Positions 52,612 through 64,000 of a DNA stretch of 64,000 nt are shown in pieces. Source of the DNA: Liriodendron chinense (Eukaryota > Streptophyta > Magnoliopsida > Magnoliales > Magnoliaceae); NCBI GenBank assembly GCA_003013855.2, contig ML058460.1, positions 558,001 to 622,000 of the forward strand, read 5' to 3'. The notes under the pieces were generated by a model. The model made no database searches, was not told the origin of the DNA, and saw nothing but the letters and a program-made list of their open reading frames with translations. A program made the translations under genes and the position numbers. Positions within the stretch are counted from its first letter, which is position 1. Every line of letters starts with the position of its first letter.

Positions 52612-53413
52612 TTCCCCAAAAGAAAAGTTGATTGTGTACATACCTTTTCCCCATTGCGGAGCTCAAAAAATAAAAATAAAAAAACTCCCAAATTTCAAAC
52701 CTCACTGCTTCACAGGCTGTAATGTTCTGTTGAATATCCTAAAGAGCCTTTGTTGAAAAAACAAAAGGCAAGGCTTAGAACCACACGTTGGAGAAAAGGC
52801 ACACGGGTTTCAACTCCTCTCCTCAAGATCCGCTTCCTCACTGGTTTCAACTCCTCTCCTCAAGATCCGCTTCCTTACTTTGAGTGGGACCTTGATTGTA
52901 CTGCTTCACTAGAATATTGAAATTGGTTGTGACTGGTGTTCCATCCCCAGTTAGCTGTGAGTTAGGTCGTAGTTCAACCCAAGCCGAACGCAATCTTAAG
53001 AAAAGTTGGCCCTAGACAATACTCACCCAAGCTATCGATTCTAAATCCAACTAATTACTGAATATGAAACTTAATATATTAGGTCAAAATTATTACACCT
53101 ACAATTAGTAAACTAATATATGAAATCAAATTAGATATTATGAAATAATATTATAAAACGAATATTTATAACTATTGAAACAACATTAGAAAAATAAAAT
53201 CTAAAATCAACAACAATGATCATAGATAATAAAATTGAAAAATGGATTAAAGGAAGAAAAAAAATCATTTAAATTCATGAAAGCAAAAGGAAATTATTCC
53301 ATGCATCGACTATTCCACTCCTTGAAATCCCCGCAAAGAAGAGTCTTGAACACGTTTTCAATCATAAACCTTATCCTTCATGTTAAGTATGATTTTATAT
53401 TTATATTATGCAT
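52612..53413. other. Intergenic with a short direct repeat
   Basis: At about 52808-52877 a segment containing tttcaactcctctcctcaag and atccgcttcc is present twice. No gene seen. Confidence 0.5.
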
Positions 53414-53540
53414 GTCGGGGGTCTCTACTCATGGCTTAGTGGTAGGCACTATGGGTTTCAATAGTGAGGTCATGGGTTCAAGTACCAATGTGGATGTAAG
53501 GGTGATGCAGGGAAGGACGTGCTGAGGCGGATCACCCTCT
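53414..53540 (+). mobile_element. Possible tRNA-derived SINE
   Basis: Box-A-like atggcttagtggtaggc and box-B-like gggttcaagtacc at tRNA-like spacing; no A-tail or target duplication found. Confidence 0.45.
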
Positions 53541-55796
53541 TTCCCAAAAGGATAACTATCTTGAATCCAGAAGGCTCTTTGGAATCCACCAAAACTTTCT
53601 CGAATCTATACAAGAAAAGTTGAATAAAATCGAATTTTGATTGAATGATATGAAAAACAGAGTCCTATTAAAAAAAGAAAAGAAAAGAAATAATGAGAAA
53701 ACACACAAGTTTGCACACATTCCTATTGTTTGTCCGTCGTTCAAGAGTGTCTAGCGACCAACTTGCGATTGGACAAATTTTAGATGACTAACATCAGTTG
53801 GTTGGTCAACCAAAATATGCTAATTCTACCACTTTTCCTTTGGGCTTCTTTCCATTCATCAATGACAGTACTTAAACTTTGTCCTTCATCAGGGAGTTTT
53901 GTTCTATATTAGAGGGTGTGCCCATTAAGAAATAAAATTAAAAATTAAAAAAATATATATCATATATATTAGTCATAACTCATGCGTAAAGCTTCGTCAC
54001 ATAAGGATTGAGTAGTAGATTTTTAGCTAGTGCCCAATCAAGGCTTGAATTAAGTCCAATCCAAAGTTGCACCCCTAAACTAGGCATGGTGTAATAAATG
54101 GACGCCCAATCATTCAAATGATGCCCCATCACACCCAAGTTTGCACCAACCGTATGTCATAACCATCGATTGAATCAGTGTCTATCACACACCAATGGTA
54201 AAAAAATAAAACAATCAGTTGTCCAAGTACAACTTGCGGAGTCGGTCAAATCACCAGATCAATGTTATGTCCGGGCTTTGCTCCATCCAAGATGGGGCCC
54301 ACAGTTTTCATCTCCTGGATTCCACGTTTGTAGTAGCCACTATTTCGAAGATGGTGGTGAACTATCACACTTGACTATTCGCTTTAGTCACCCAAACCGA
54401 TTTTAAATCCAACGGTTTTTCAGCAGACACTGAACTTGCCAGGAAACGGTTCCCGGCTTAGAAAAGGTGTTGGGAGATTCTCCATGTTTCATTCGGCCTC
54501 TTTTCATACACAATTATAAAATCAAACAAAAGAGGCCCATCAGTCAAAAAATCTGGGCCCATCAAACAGTGCAGGTGGCAAGTTGATCACCACACGTTAC
54601 GCACTCTCCAATGCAAACACCTTACTTTACATTTCCTTTTGGTCCATCAACACCAACGCCAAATCAGTGTCTAGAACACATACGGTGTAAGAAACGTACG
54701 GTCGCTAGCCCTCCATACTCTTTCGCATGCATCACACGTGCAAACTTGAAAGCGTGTGGAGCATCTGATGAGTCGTGTACAAGGTGGCCCCAAGTATGAA
54801 CATGACCCATGTGCGAAATTCAGGCATACATCTCATTCGGTGGGCCACCCCTCTACAAAAAGAATGGACGGTCCACATTCTACTTGCTTGTTTGGATCAT
54901 CTAATGAGTCAACGAGCCTGATTTTTTTACACGGTCATCTTCAACAAGGGGGACCACCTTTTGGACCGTCCAGATGTTCTAGTCACAAGTCAGGATCAGG
55001 ATGGCACGTGTCCTGGGTATTAAAGATGCCTGTGGAAAGGGGAGCTATGTGGGGCCAGCAAACGGCAAGAGATAGATACCACTTGCATGCCCCACACGGA
55101 CACATACACCCACTCTCCAATGTCTTTTCTTTAACATATCTACAATGTCTAAAAGGGCTATTGAGGATACTAAAGTTGGTACTCCGCTTTCTACTCAATT
55201 ATTCAGAAGGTGGGCCCCAATTTCTATTCGGACGCATATATCATTGCATCTCAATCGTATAAACTCTTCTCACCCTTTGAATCTGTATCTCTCATCTCAT
55301 CTTCCAAAAGGATGGTAACATCCATAGGCATGTGTCTCTAATCTCATCCTCAGTTTATACAAGTGGGTCCATTTTGGATCATCCAGACCGTTGAATGGAT
55401 GGACCACATGCCATTGATCACACAATCCTAAATTGTGTACATTCAAGTTTAAAAGGGAAATGATTGGACGGCTGAGGTTGCCCTGTATCTTACATTTTTG
55501 GGTCGTGTTCTATCCACCGTTGAAGCCAGTGGATCATATGGATTGCTGAAACATGGGCCCCACTTTTCTACGGTAGAGGATCAAATAGTTCCTCCTCAGT
55601 CCTCCATAGTGAAAAGGGTAGCTTCTTTAACACACTTCCTTGTCATGATTTGGACAGACTCATCTGACGGGAAAACATTATGAACCGTCCTCTTCTTATA
55701 GCACTAAGGGGTGGGACCCACTGATAAATGAGGGCCCACCACCTGATACATGAATTCGCTGTTTTGTTTGCATGTGAAAAAGGCGAGGAGTTGTAT
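53541..55796. other. Intergenic, no gene seen
   Basis: Several short ORFs (for example 54756-55262) lack family features. No recognised repeats. Confidence 0.45.
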
Positions 55797-56183
55797 GATA
55801 CTCAGGCTGCGTATGACTCTTGATACGCAGGCACTCAGAAATTTTACACGTGGCATATCTTAACTTAAATAAAGGGACTATATGGTGCATCCCACTGTCG
55901 GGAAGTCACCATCCAAAGATCAGATTGGTTGAACGGTCCTAACCTCTGATTTGTGGACACTTGTTTGTGGAAATAGGGCCGTTGGATTTTCTCAATTTTA
56001 ACCATCGAATACATGTCCACCAATCCAATAGTAAGATTATTAAGATTTAAGGTTTGGTTCATGACACATCTATGCTGGGTACAATGATTTGAACGGTTTA
56101 ATTTTACTACTTTTACGCTCCTATGCAATTTTTATAAAATTTCTAAGTGCCTGCGTATCATCCATCACACTCTGCCGTAGTAT
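55797..56183. mobile_element. MITE family 2, intact copy
   Basis: The left end gatactcaggctgcg with gatacgcaggcactcagaaa, and the reversed right end atactacggcagagtgtg with gatacgcaggcacttagaaa, form long inverted repeats. About 387 bases. The target duplication is not clear. Confidence 0.75.
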
Positions 56184-56690
56184 TAAAGTATTTCTCTTTT
56201 ATAAAGGTGCGTTTGGCATCTCTTTACGCAATAGCTTATTTGTTTATTCCAAAAAAAAAAAATTAGTCTTTTTTCTCAAAATTAGATTTTTTGGTAATAT
56301 TTTAATTTAAACACCTATATTTCAGAGGTGCCCAGGTCAGCCTGACTGTGACAGAGCTGAGCAGGTCTGACACAGTTCGGATGAGCTGACCAATTAGAGC
56401 AGCAACAACAAAAGGTATCTGCTCGTTTCAACAGAGGATGTGAATTCATTTCCTACATCAAGCATTTTACTTGTTTCTCTTTTATTATACTATAGCGGGT
56501 AGATATTTTGCTCTCTCTCTCTCCTTTGTCTCTTTCTTGTCTCTCCCAGTGATGATGGACAGTACATATAAAAGGTGGCCCTGAATGATAGATGGCACAT
56601 ATCAAAGCTACGTCCCACACAATGGATGGTCCACATCAAAGGTGGGCTCCACACAATGGGCAGTGGACATTGAAGGTAGGCTCAACATAA
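56184..56690. other. Intergenic, no gene seen
   Basis: A short ctctctctctctcc tract near 56510 and repeated cacataaatgg-like phrases near 56600-56690; no gene. Confidence 0.4.
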
Positions 56691-56695
56691 TGGAC

Positions 56696-57637
56696 TGTTG
56701 GGTTTTTATTTATATAAAAAAAAAGTTTAATTAATTTCAAAAATAAAAGTTTATTTTTAATAAGTACATAAATATACTTATTATTAAAACTTTCCATAAA
56801 AGTTTAAATAGCCGGTTGGTAAGAGGAGGGGGTTTTGCTACTGGAACCAAGGTTCGAATCTCCACAAGGACGGTGCGAAGCACGTCCGCGCGCGTGGCGT
56901 GGGCTGTAGGGCTGCTTGGGCGCTTTTTGGCGCTTTATTAGGCGCACTTTGCACTTCGTTGGCACTAAGTACAATAAGGAGTGAACCTGGGTTAGGTCAG
57001 AGGTTGATTAAGACATTTTGTATATGTGACATTTGTGCCACGTGTCATACATGTGGCGGCAGTTATACTGACTATGATCTGGATCCCACATGACAACAGT
57101 TTTAGGCTGTTGCATAACTGTTTTTGTCTGAAAAGATACAGAAATAACTGCCACAAGAGAAAGGGTCATGTCCTTTCATGGCAGAATGTCTCTTGCATAT
57201 GAAAGGGTGTGGATGTCTTGAAGAGGCACATGAGTCTCTCCAGAAAAGACACCATGACCCTTCAATTGCTATATATCCTGGATATCATAATCCAGAAGAA
57301 TAATGATTCTATCCATTTCTCTGATCAAGCCATCCTCTTTCAGTATTATAAGATCTGACCTCTTACTGTGTTTTTTCTGGACGTATTTGAAGGCATATTG
57401 GTGTTATAACTAAAGATCTGTTTAACACTTAAATGTGCAAAGTTTTGTGTTAAAATTCGGATTGAGAGTTCATTGTATCCTGAAGACAATTTGCAGATTT
57501 CCTTCATTTGCACTTGCTGGAATTACCAGAAAAAGGGCAGCAAATCTGTCTTGAGAAATTGACTATTCAAGTCAAGCCTTGAACCTGATAGATCTGACTT
57601 GGCCGTGTACTAAATATACAGGAAGATATATACAACA
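56696..57637. repeat. Solo LTR with perfect target duplication
   Basis: 942 bases from tgttgggttttt to atatacaaca (inverted ends tgttg/caaca), flanked by tggac on both sides (56691-56695, 57638-57642). No internal retrotransposon sequence adjoins, so this is a solo LTR left by LTR-LTR recombination. The orientation is uncertain. Confidence 0.85.
56814..56868 (+). other. tRNA-like pol III box pair inside the solo LTR
   Basis: A box-A-like tagccggttggtaagag and a canonical box-B ggttcgaatct lie 42 bases apart (start to start), as in a tRNA gene. There is no good acceptor or anticodon stem, so it is not called a tRNA gene. It may be part of the LTR or a small SINE inside it. Confidence 0.5.
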
Positions 57638-57849
57638 TGGACAATCAACATTAACCGGCACGATGGATAATCCACGTCGAGGCATAATGGACAATCCACA
57701 TTAATAGTAAGCCCATAATTACAATGAATGATCCACATCCAAGGAGGGCCATGCATGATGGATGGCCCACTTTAAAGTTGGGCCCCCCCTAACGAACAGT
57801 CCTGTGGCCACCAACCCCATGCGCTTTCAGCAGGCATGGGCGCTCGAGG

Positions 57850-58280
57850 GTGTTGTGTCTAGGTGTTTGTTGTTGTGGCTTGAGTTTTTTAAGGGATATG
57901 ACATAGACTTGCAATGGTATGTTTGAATGACTTGGAGTCACCATTAATCAATGGGAGGCCCAAAACCTACAGTCAACTAGGATTCATAAACTCACCTTAG
58001 GTTAGGAAATCGGAGATTCCACAAATTAAAATGACTTCTAAATGAGGCTTGTGATCAAGAATTTTAAGTAAGGATCTTATGTTGGAATCACTATCCTAGA
58101 TAACCAATGTGAGCTCTAATCCATTAACTATGTGGATGTGCTAATGAAGATCTACCACAGACCATGATGACCATAAGTCCTTGGTAGACATCCTATTGAT
58201 CCTCAATGTGTGGTGTTACCTTAAATTTTCATTATGGGTTTGTTAATGAGTGATATTCCTCTGATAATACTTGAGAACTT
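57850..58280. repeat. Possible old Tat/Ogre-type LTR remnant
   Basis: The order ttggagtcaccattaatcaa, acctacagtcaactagg, ggaaatcggagattcc, aaaatgacttct and aagtaaggatctta parallels the Tat LTR here: agagtcgccactagccag, ctacagtcggctagacc, ggaatccgaagattcc, aaaatgactcct, aggtaagggatcac. The similarity is distant. Confidence 0.45.
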
Positions 58281-59230
58281 AAGATTGGACATGACGGTCA
58301 TTGAGTTGGGAGAGTCGTGGTCCATGGATCTTAGTATCATTTTAGACTATAACCATCACAGGTGCATGGAACACACTTGTAAACATTAGTTCATGAGATC
58401 TACAGTCATCTTGTGTAAGGGAACTGACTTGGGTAAAGATGGACAGTCTTCACTATCGGAAGCTAACTTGGTGTTGGGTTATGCCTTGTCCCTACCCTAC
58501 ACAGTAGCGTAAGTGTGTCATAAGTTCGAACATTTAGGCACTTACATTAGTAGATTGAGATCAACTCAACAGTCTACCGGCCCATTAGCCTGAACTGTGA
58601 TTGTAAAATCAAGACTTAATGATGCATGAAGGATAGTTAATCCTTAGACTTGAAAACGTATAAGGGTTATGATCTTAATTGGTCGGCTTTAGCTCTTCCT
58701 ATGAGGTCCTTATAGGGGCCAATAAAGTGGACGTAGCTGGATACTTCCATCATGAGCCGTTGATTCTTGCACCATCCAATAAGAGATCTACTAGTTTGCT
58801 CATGAACATGTTTATAGCCTTTCTTTAGATAGATCAGGGACTCATCAAATGGTTTTTCTATTGGGCACAATACTCTAAATGTTTTAATCAATTTTTTAAA
58901 TATTTTTAATCATCGAAGTTTGGCTTTAACTATTAAAATTGTTTTGATCATATTTAATGATAACTTAATGGTCTAGATCTAATGATCCACTTCTGATTAG
59001 CATGTAACATGATCATTAATGGATGACCATCTATGACACCCCGAATTTCAAAGGTCAAGTATAAACTCAATCCCCGATATTCTAGGTGTCACTCATGCTT
59101 TTGCAGAAGCGTGGTTTCTAGGTTACAATTAATCTGGCATCAAAATACAATTAAGAGCTAAGCTACACAGTGATATAAAGACTATGCTCAAAGGCAAAAA
59201 TGAAGAAGCAGCTCTCAATACAATGACAAC
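58281..59230. other. Intergenic, no gene seen
   Basis: No recognised content. Confidence 0.45.
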
Positions 59231-59241
59231 TCTCTCTCTCT

Positions 59242-59282
<41 letters not shown>
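59231..59282. repeat. (CT)n microsatellite
   Basis: Imperfect CT run of 52 bases with one ctctttt break. Confidence 0.95.
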
Positions 59283-59286
<4 letters not shown>

Positions 59287-59559
59287 TAACAGCATATGTA
59301 TTACCCCAAACGAACTATGACTTCAATAAAAATCCATATGAAATTATAAAATTGAACTCTGGGTCTCCAAGTAATAAGGGGGCATTGCCCCCCTACAACC
59401 CTCAATGAGCTTAGTACAAAGCTCGACATATAAAAATGCTGACTGGATGAGTATTACATCTCAAATGATCAAGCTCCACAAATCCTAACAATTTTCTACT
59501 TAGAAACTAATCATAAACAATTTTATACTAAATCTGTTGCATTTACAAAAGGTCATATC

Positions 59560-61080
59560 TTTATAGAGAATTTAATGTGAATCTCTTCCTGGTCTTCAAG
59601 CTTAAAGACCAATAAAAATTAAACATGACTTTAATTTCTCTTTAGTAGCCACCTTTGTCAACATATCTACAAAGTTTTGATTTGTGCGGATCTTCTCTAA
59701 AGTAGATTGTCTATCTTCTAAAAGCGATCATATGAAATGATATTCAATGTCTATATACTTGGTTCTTGAATGGAAGACTGAGTTCTTTATAGGTGAATTA
59801 TACTTTTGACTATTGCTATACGATTTATAATTTTCTTGCTTCTTACCTAACTCCTCCATAAGACCCTATAATGACATTATTTTCTTAGAAGCCTCTATTG
59901 CAACAACATACTTTGCTTCTATCGTCGAGATGGTAACAATATTATGTAATTGTGAAACTCAACTGCTGCACTACCCAAAGTGAACGCATACCCTGTAGTG
60001 CTCTTTCTACTATTAATATCTCCTTCCAGATCTAAATCAACGTATCCCCACAAACTTATTTCTAACCCTCCATAATATAATATTGCATCGATAGTACCCT
60101 CTCAAGTATTTGAGAATTTATTTGACAGCTTCTCAACGCTCACTCCCTATGTTGTTCATAAATTAGCTGATAACTCCCACTGCATGCGCAATATCTAGTC
60201 TTGTGCAAATCATGACGTAAATTAAGTTGTCACGTTCTTTCTGCATTGCTGCACTCTGTTCCTTTGAGAGTCTGAAGTGGCTTGCCAAGGGAGTATTAAC
60301 TGTCTAAGCATCTTTCATATTATATTGCTTGAGTACTTTTGCAACATATTCAGCTTGTGACAATTTTCACTTCCTATTTTTTTCCCATTTCTACTAGTTT
60401 CCATACTAAAGATTTATTTTGAAGCACCTAAATCTTCATTATAATTTTTTTAAACAACTGTTCTTTGAAATTTGAAATCTCAAACATGCTCGACCTTACA
60501 ACAAGCATATCATTTATATACAAAAGAAGTATGAGATATGATTTTCAAGCTTCTTGAAATAACAACAATGATCAGCTTTGAAATAACAACAATGATCAGC
60601 ATGATATCTTTTAAAGCCATTAATGGACATAAAACTGTCAAACTTCTTGTATCACTGTCTTGGAGCCTGTTTCAAACCATATAAACTCTTCTTGAGTTTG
60701 CATACCATGTCCTCATTGGTAGGTGCAACATATTCATATGGCTAATGTATATAAATGTCTTCTGTAAGATCACTATGAAGAAAAATTATTTTTACCCCTA
60801 CTTATTCTAAATACAAATCCTCTACAACCACAATACTTAGAGCTGATCTTATAGTAGAAATCTTAATAGCAGGAGAAAAGATTTGAGTGTAGTTGATACC
60901 TACCTTTATTGAAAACCTTTCACAACCAACCTGCAGGCTTTGAATCGCTTAATACCACCATGCTCTTCCTTCAATTTATAAATCTACTTGTTATGCAAAG
61001 TTGTTTTTTCCTAGCTAACTAGACCGGGTCTCATATTTAATTTGATATCAAAGAATTCATCTTATCATCTATAGCTTGCT
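59560..61080 (-). pseudogene. copia RT/RNase H remnant
   Basis: Recognisable pieces include VNTPLASHFRLSKEQSAA, NLIYVMICTRLDIAHAVGV, RKSTTGYAFTLGSAAVEF and a final RTKYIDIEYHFI segment. Each is broken by stops or shifts. Confidence 0.8.
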
Positions 61081-61704
61081 CGCATTTGTTCCTACTCTCA
61101 ACCTTCAAATATTCTTCATAACATTTTAGTTCATCATAATCAGTCAGCAATAAATAATAACAAAAATAGGAATAATTGATTGTGGGTTTGCTAACCCTAA
61201 ATAATCTTTTCATAAGAATAATGATTTTAGGTTCTACTTATATATTTTTATTTTGGGACTTTAAAACATCATTGTCAAGTATCTCATAAAGTACTACAAA
61301 CTCAATATGTTCAATTTAATTCTCTTCTTGTTGTTATAATGTATGCTTATGCATAATAATTTTATTAAATATCACATCTTTGCTCCTAATAGTTTTTCAA
61401 TTTTCAGCATTTTAAAATCGATAATTAAAATCATTAAGGCCATATCCAATAAATGTGCACATTTTGAACTTAGGATTAAACTCTGTCTTATTTTCAAAAG
61501 TAATATAGACATAAGATATATAAGAAAATATATTTAAATGGAAAACTTTACATCTTTTTTAGTTCAAGCTTCATTTAACAATCTACCATCCAAAGCAACT
61601 GAGAGTCCTCTGTTAATCAAGTAAGCTACAATATTTATGGCATATATCCAAAATTGTATAGGCAATCCTGCATGAATTCTCATACTCCTTACAAACTTTA
61701 AAAT

Positions 61705-62533
61705 AGAGTAGTTGTACACGAGTCGAACTAAGTTTGACCCAAGTTTGGTTTGACTTGTTTATGTGACACCCCCTATTCAAGCTTTACACGAGCCAAGCTT
61801 CGAGCCTATCCCTACTGTTTGAGCTTGGTTTGGTCCAAATTATATGAGCTTGAGCTTGGTTTGGTTTGGTCAAACTATCTGAGCTTAGTCAGGCCGAACT
61901 GCGCCAAATTTAAAAAGGGGTCAACTCTTTTTTTTTTTTTTTGTTAAATAAATAATATACATAATATGAACTTTTTTTATACAAAGATAACACTACAAAA
62001 TAACATTAAAAAAGACTAATACAAAAGTAACAACACTTAAAAATAACATAAAGTTTAATATCCTTAATAGAAAAATAATAATAAACAAAAAGTTACGACT
62101 TACAACATAGGCATATATCGGTCTCAAAGTTCCTAATCATAGGAAATAGTGTGCATTCATGTATATGCATTTTGTATTATTCACATTATCATATATATGT
62201 ATTATCCACACCGTCCATCTGTTTTTACATATCATTTTAGGACATGATCCCAAAATTGAATCATATCCAAAGCTTAAGTAGATCACACCACAGGAAATAG
62301 TGTGCATACGATCTACGAGCTGATTTAAGCCAAATCAAACCAAGCTTAATCAAGTTGAGCTTCGAGCCAAGTCGAGCCGATACTGCCTTAGTTTGAGCTT
62401 TGTTTGTTTTTTTAAATGAGCTTGACTCCGAGGCGTAGTTTGATTTGAACTTTTATTCGAACCAATCCAAGCCGAGCTTTTTCAAACCAGCACGAGCCGA
62501 GCTTTCAAGTTGGCTTGGTTTGTGTCCAGCTTT
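61705..62533. mobile_element. Insertion of about 829 bases in copia integrase
   Basis: Flanked by actttaaaat at 61695-61704 and 62534-62543. The interior is low-complexity with many gagcttggtttggt / cgagccgagct motifs near both ends, a short T-run, and a fragment of foldback MITE family 1 at about 62190-62310. Ends show weak inverted similarity only. Probably a non-autonomous DNA transposon. Confidence 0.65.
62190..62310. mobile_element. Foldback MITE, family 1, fragment
   Basis: Contains attatccacaccgtccatc, ccatctgtttttacatatc and gatcacaccacaggaaatag, the left arm of the family, without spacer or right arm. Confidence 0.6.
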
Positions 62534-63339
62534 ACTTTAAAATGGTTTCGTTCATGCGTTTAGCTACACCATTCTATTGTGGCATTCTTGGAGTCATTGT
62601 CCGTCTCTTGATTCTATTAACCAAATAAAATTCCTTAAACTTATTGTCGCAGTACTCTCCCCTATCATCTGATTTAAGACACTTTAGCTTTAGACCTATT
62701 TCATTCTTAACCGAAGCTTTCATTTCTTGAACGCATCAAATTCTTTCAATTTATGCTTCAAGAAATAAATTCACAATTTCTTAATAGCACCATCAATAAA
62801 GGTAACAAAATAAAGAGAGCCACAGAGAGAGGATAATTAGTTGGTCCACAAACATCAATGTGAACCAATTCCAATCACTCTAACTTTGAAGTCCTTCCGA
62901 CCTTCAAGAGGCTAACCTTCCTTTGTTAGCTATATATATAATATTATCAAAAGTCTAGATCAATAGATTTCAACCATTATAGTTTTCCTTTCAAAAATTG
63001 AACTTTCAGTCCATTTTCGCTCATGTGCCCAGGTTTATGATACCATATATGCTTGTCCACCCTTGATATGAAACTACAATAGAATTATTAGAGGAATGAG
63101 TAAAGTAAAGAGTGTCTTGTTTCTTACCTCAAGCAATTACCATAACTCCCTTTTGTAATCTTTCACGAATCACTAATGAAAGTCGTCATGTGTTTAAAAT
63201 CTGCAAGTTGGCTAACTAAGACTAAATTCCTTTTAATGTTTGGAACATGCCTAATATTTTTCAGTTTCAACACTGTCCTATTTGACTAATTTATCTAAAA
63301 GTCTCATTTTCTAACAATACAATAGGATTCATTATCTCT

Positions 63340-63989
63340 TTAATAGATTTTCTTGAGATTACGCTGCAGATAGTTATGAAGAATATCCCTACTTAAAATA
63401 GTATGAAACGAGGCATTAGAATCTATTATCCAAGAATCATTACGAGTATTGAAAGACAAAATTAAAATATTAGAAATGTTTTTTTTGAAAATATTTAAAT
63501 AATCTTTACCTATTTTATTACTATTTTTTTTATATTTCTTCGAAGCTTTATAATCTTGCTTCATGTGCTCCTTTTTGTCATAATTATATCAATCATCACC
63601 CTTTCTTTGTAGAGGCTTAGATAATTTGTTCTTTTTTTTTTTTTTTTTAATCTTGGTCTACCATGATTTTTGTTTTCTCTATTTGGTGTTCTTTTCCTTT
63701 CTGCGACGTTCAGAGCATTCCCTGATGTTTCACTTGAAGATCGTAAGGCTTTCCTCCAACATGCCTCACTTAGAATGAGGCATACAATATCACCATACCT
63801 TAACTTCGCTGATATGGTAAAATTGCTTATGGTTACCACCAAACTGTCATAACTTTCTAGTAACCCTAATAAGATTGGAACAGCTCTAATTTCATCATCA
63901 AAGTTGAGGCTTACAGACTTTAATTGGCTCATGACTGTGTCGAACTCAATGAGATGGTCAGCCATGTTTCCATCAGTAGACATCTTCAT
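63340..63989 (-). pseudogene. copia gag and protease remnant
   Basis: 63989-63561 is open for 142 residues of gag (MADHLIEFDTVMSQLKSVSL, AVPILLGLLESYDSLVVTIS). 63564-63340 holds the protease site SWIIDSNASFHTILSRDILH, DSN in place of DSG. A Lys-rich run comes from a poly-T tract near 63632-63649. The segment is cut by the window end. Confidence 0.82.
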
Positions 63990-64000
63990 ATTGAACAGCC

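Larger units (their letters stand above)
61080..63330 (-). pseudogene. copia integrase remnant, interrupted
   Basis: About 62545-62640 encodes MTPRMPQ, a stop, then NGVAKRMNETILK. The reading resumes after the insertion, below 61704, with FVRSMRIHAGLPIQFWIYAI and AYLINRGLSVALDGRLL. These are the adjacent halves of one copia integrase segment. Confidence 0.8.
59400..64000 (-). mobile_element. Degenerate Ty1/copia element, runs off the window
   Basis: Read from 64000 downward: gag, knuckle/protease, integrase, RT, RNase H, in the copia order. An LTR-like tgttaggatttgtgg may begin at 59490. The integrase is split by an insertion (61705-62533) flanked by a 10-base direct repeat. Many stops and shifts throughout. 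The 5' end lies outside the window. Confidence 0.85.

Noticed and set aside
54756..55262. 168-residue plus-strand ORF
   Set aside because: No recognisable motif or family and ordinary intergenic composition; cannot be told from a chance ORF.

Overview
This is plant nuclear DNA, dominated by transposable elements. The plant assignment rests on LTR retrotransposons of typical plant lineages (Ty3/gypsy Tat type and several Ty1/copia), L1-type LINEs, tRNA-derived SINEs, foldback MITEs, (CT)n/(GA)n/(AT)n microsatellites, and one clear host gene of the plant NDR1/HIN1-like family. A woody angiosperm with a repeat-rich genome, possibly a magnoliid, is my guess from the look of the repeats; nothing here proves it. 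There is no prokaryotic, CRISPR or organellar signal.

Layout. 0-3.1 kb: a SINE, microsatellites, the only convincing host gene (NDR1/HIN1-like, 1687-2283, +) and a foldback MITE. 3.7-6.8 kb: a second MITE family split by a deleted copia element (3939-6678) that keeps only gag-protease remnants. 9.0-29.05 kb: one very large (20,005 bp) Ty3/gypsy element of the Tat lineage on the minus strand, with 1.54-kb LTRs, a perfect 5-bp target duplication, PBS, PPT, gag-protease, RT, two RNase H domains and integrase. Between pol and the 3' LTR it carries a long intact gene on the opposite (plus) strand, with a probable 83-bp intron and a plant-mobile-domain/DUF7745-like product. Several families of tandem repeats lie in the same region.

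29-33.8 kb: a SINE, low-complexity repeats, a TIR element and unexplained DNA. 33.8-36.8 kb: a composite framed by a 13-bp direct repeat, made of an antisense copia 3' end, a sense copia scrap and a 5'-truncated L1 with poly(A). 37-46 kb: a second L1 remnant, a complete deletion-derivative copia (40863-43044) with target duplication, and a decayed copia (43143 to about 45850) carrying a SINE inside gag. 47-53 kb: a cluster of foldback MITEs, one with a 9-bp target duplication that suggests a Mutator-type origin. 55.8-57.6 kb: a further MITE and a 942-bp solo LTR with perfect target duplication and a tRNA-like pol III box pair. 59.4-64 kb: a degenerate minus-strand copia that runs off the window, its integrase split by an 0.8-kb insertion.

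Functionally, almost everything is retroelement machinery at different stages of decay. The Tat element is the youngest and most complete, with near-identical LTRs, yet its gag-pol shows three frameshifts whereas its antisense gene reads through. That element and the L1/copia composite are the two places most worth a second look.
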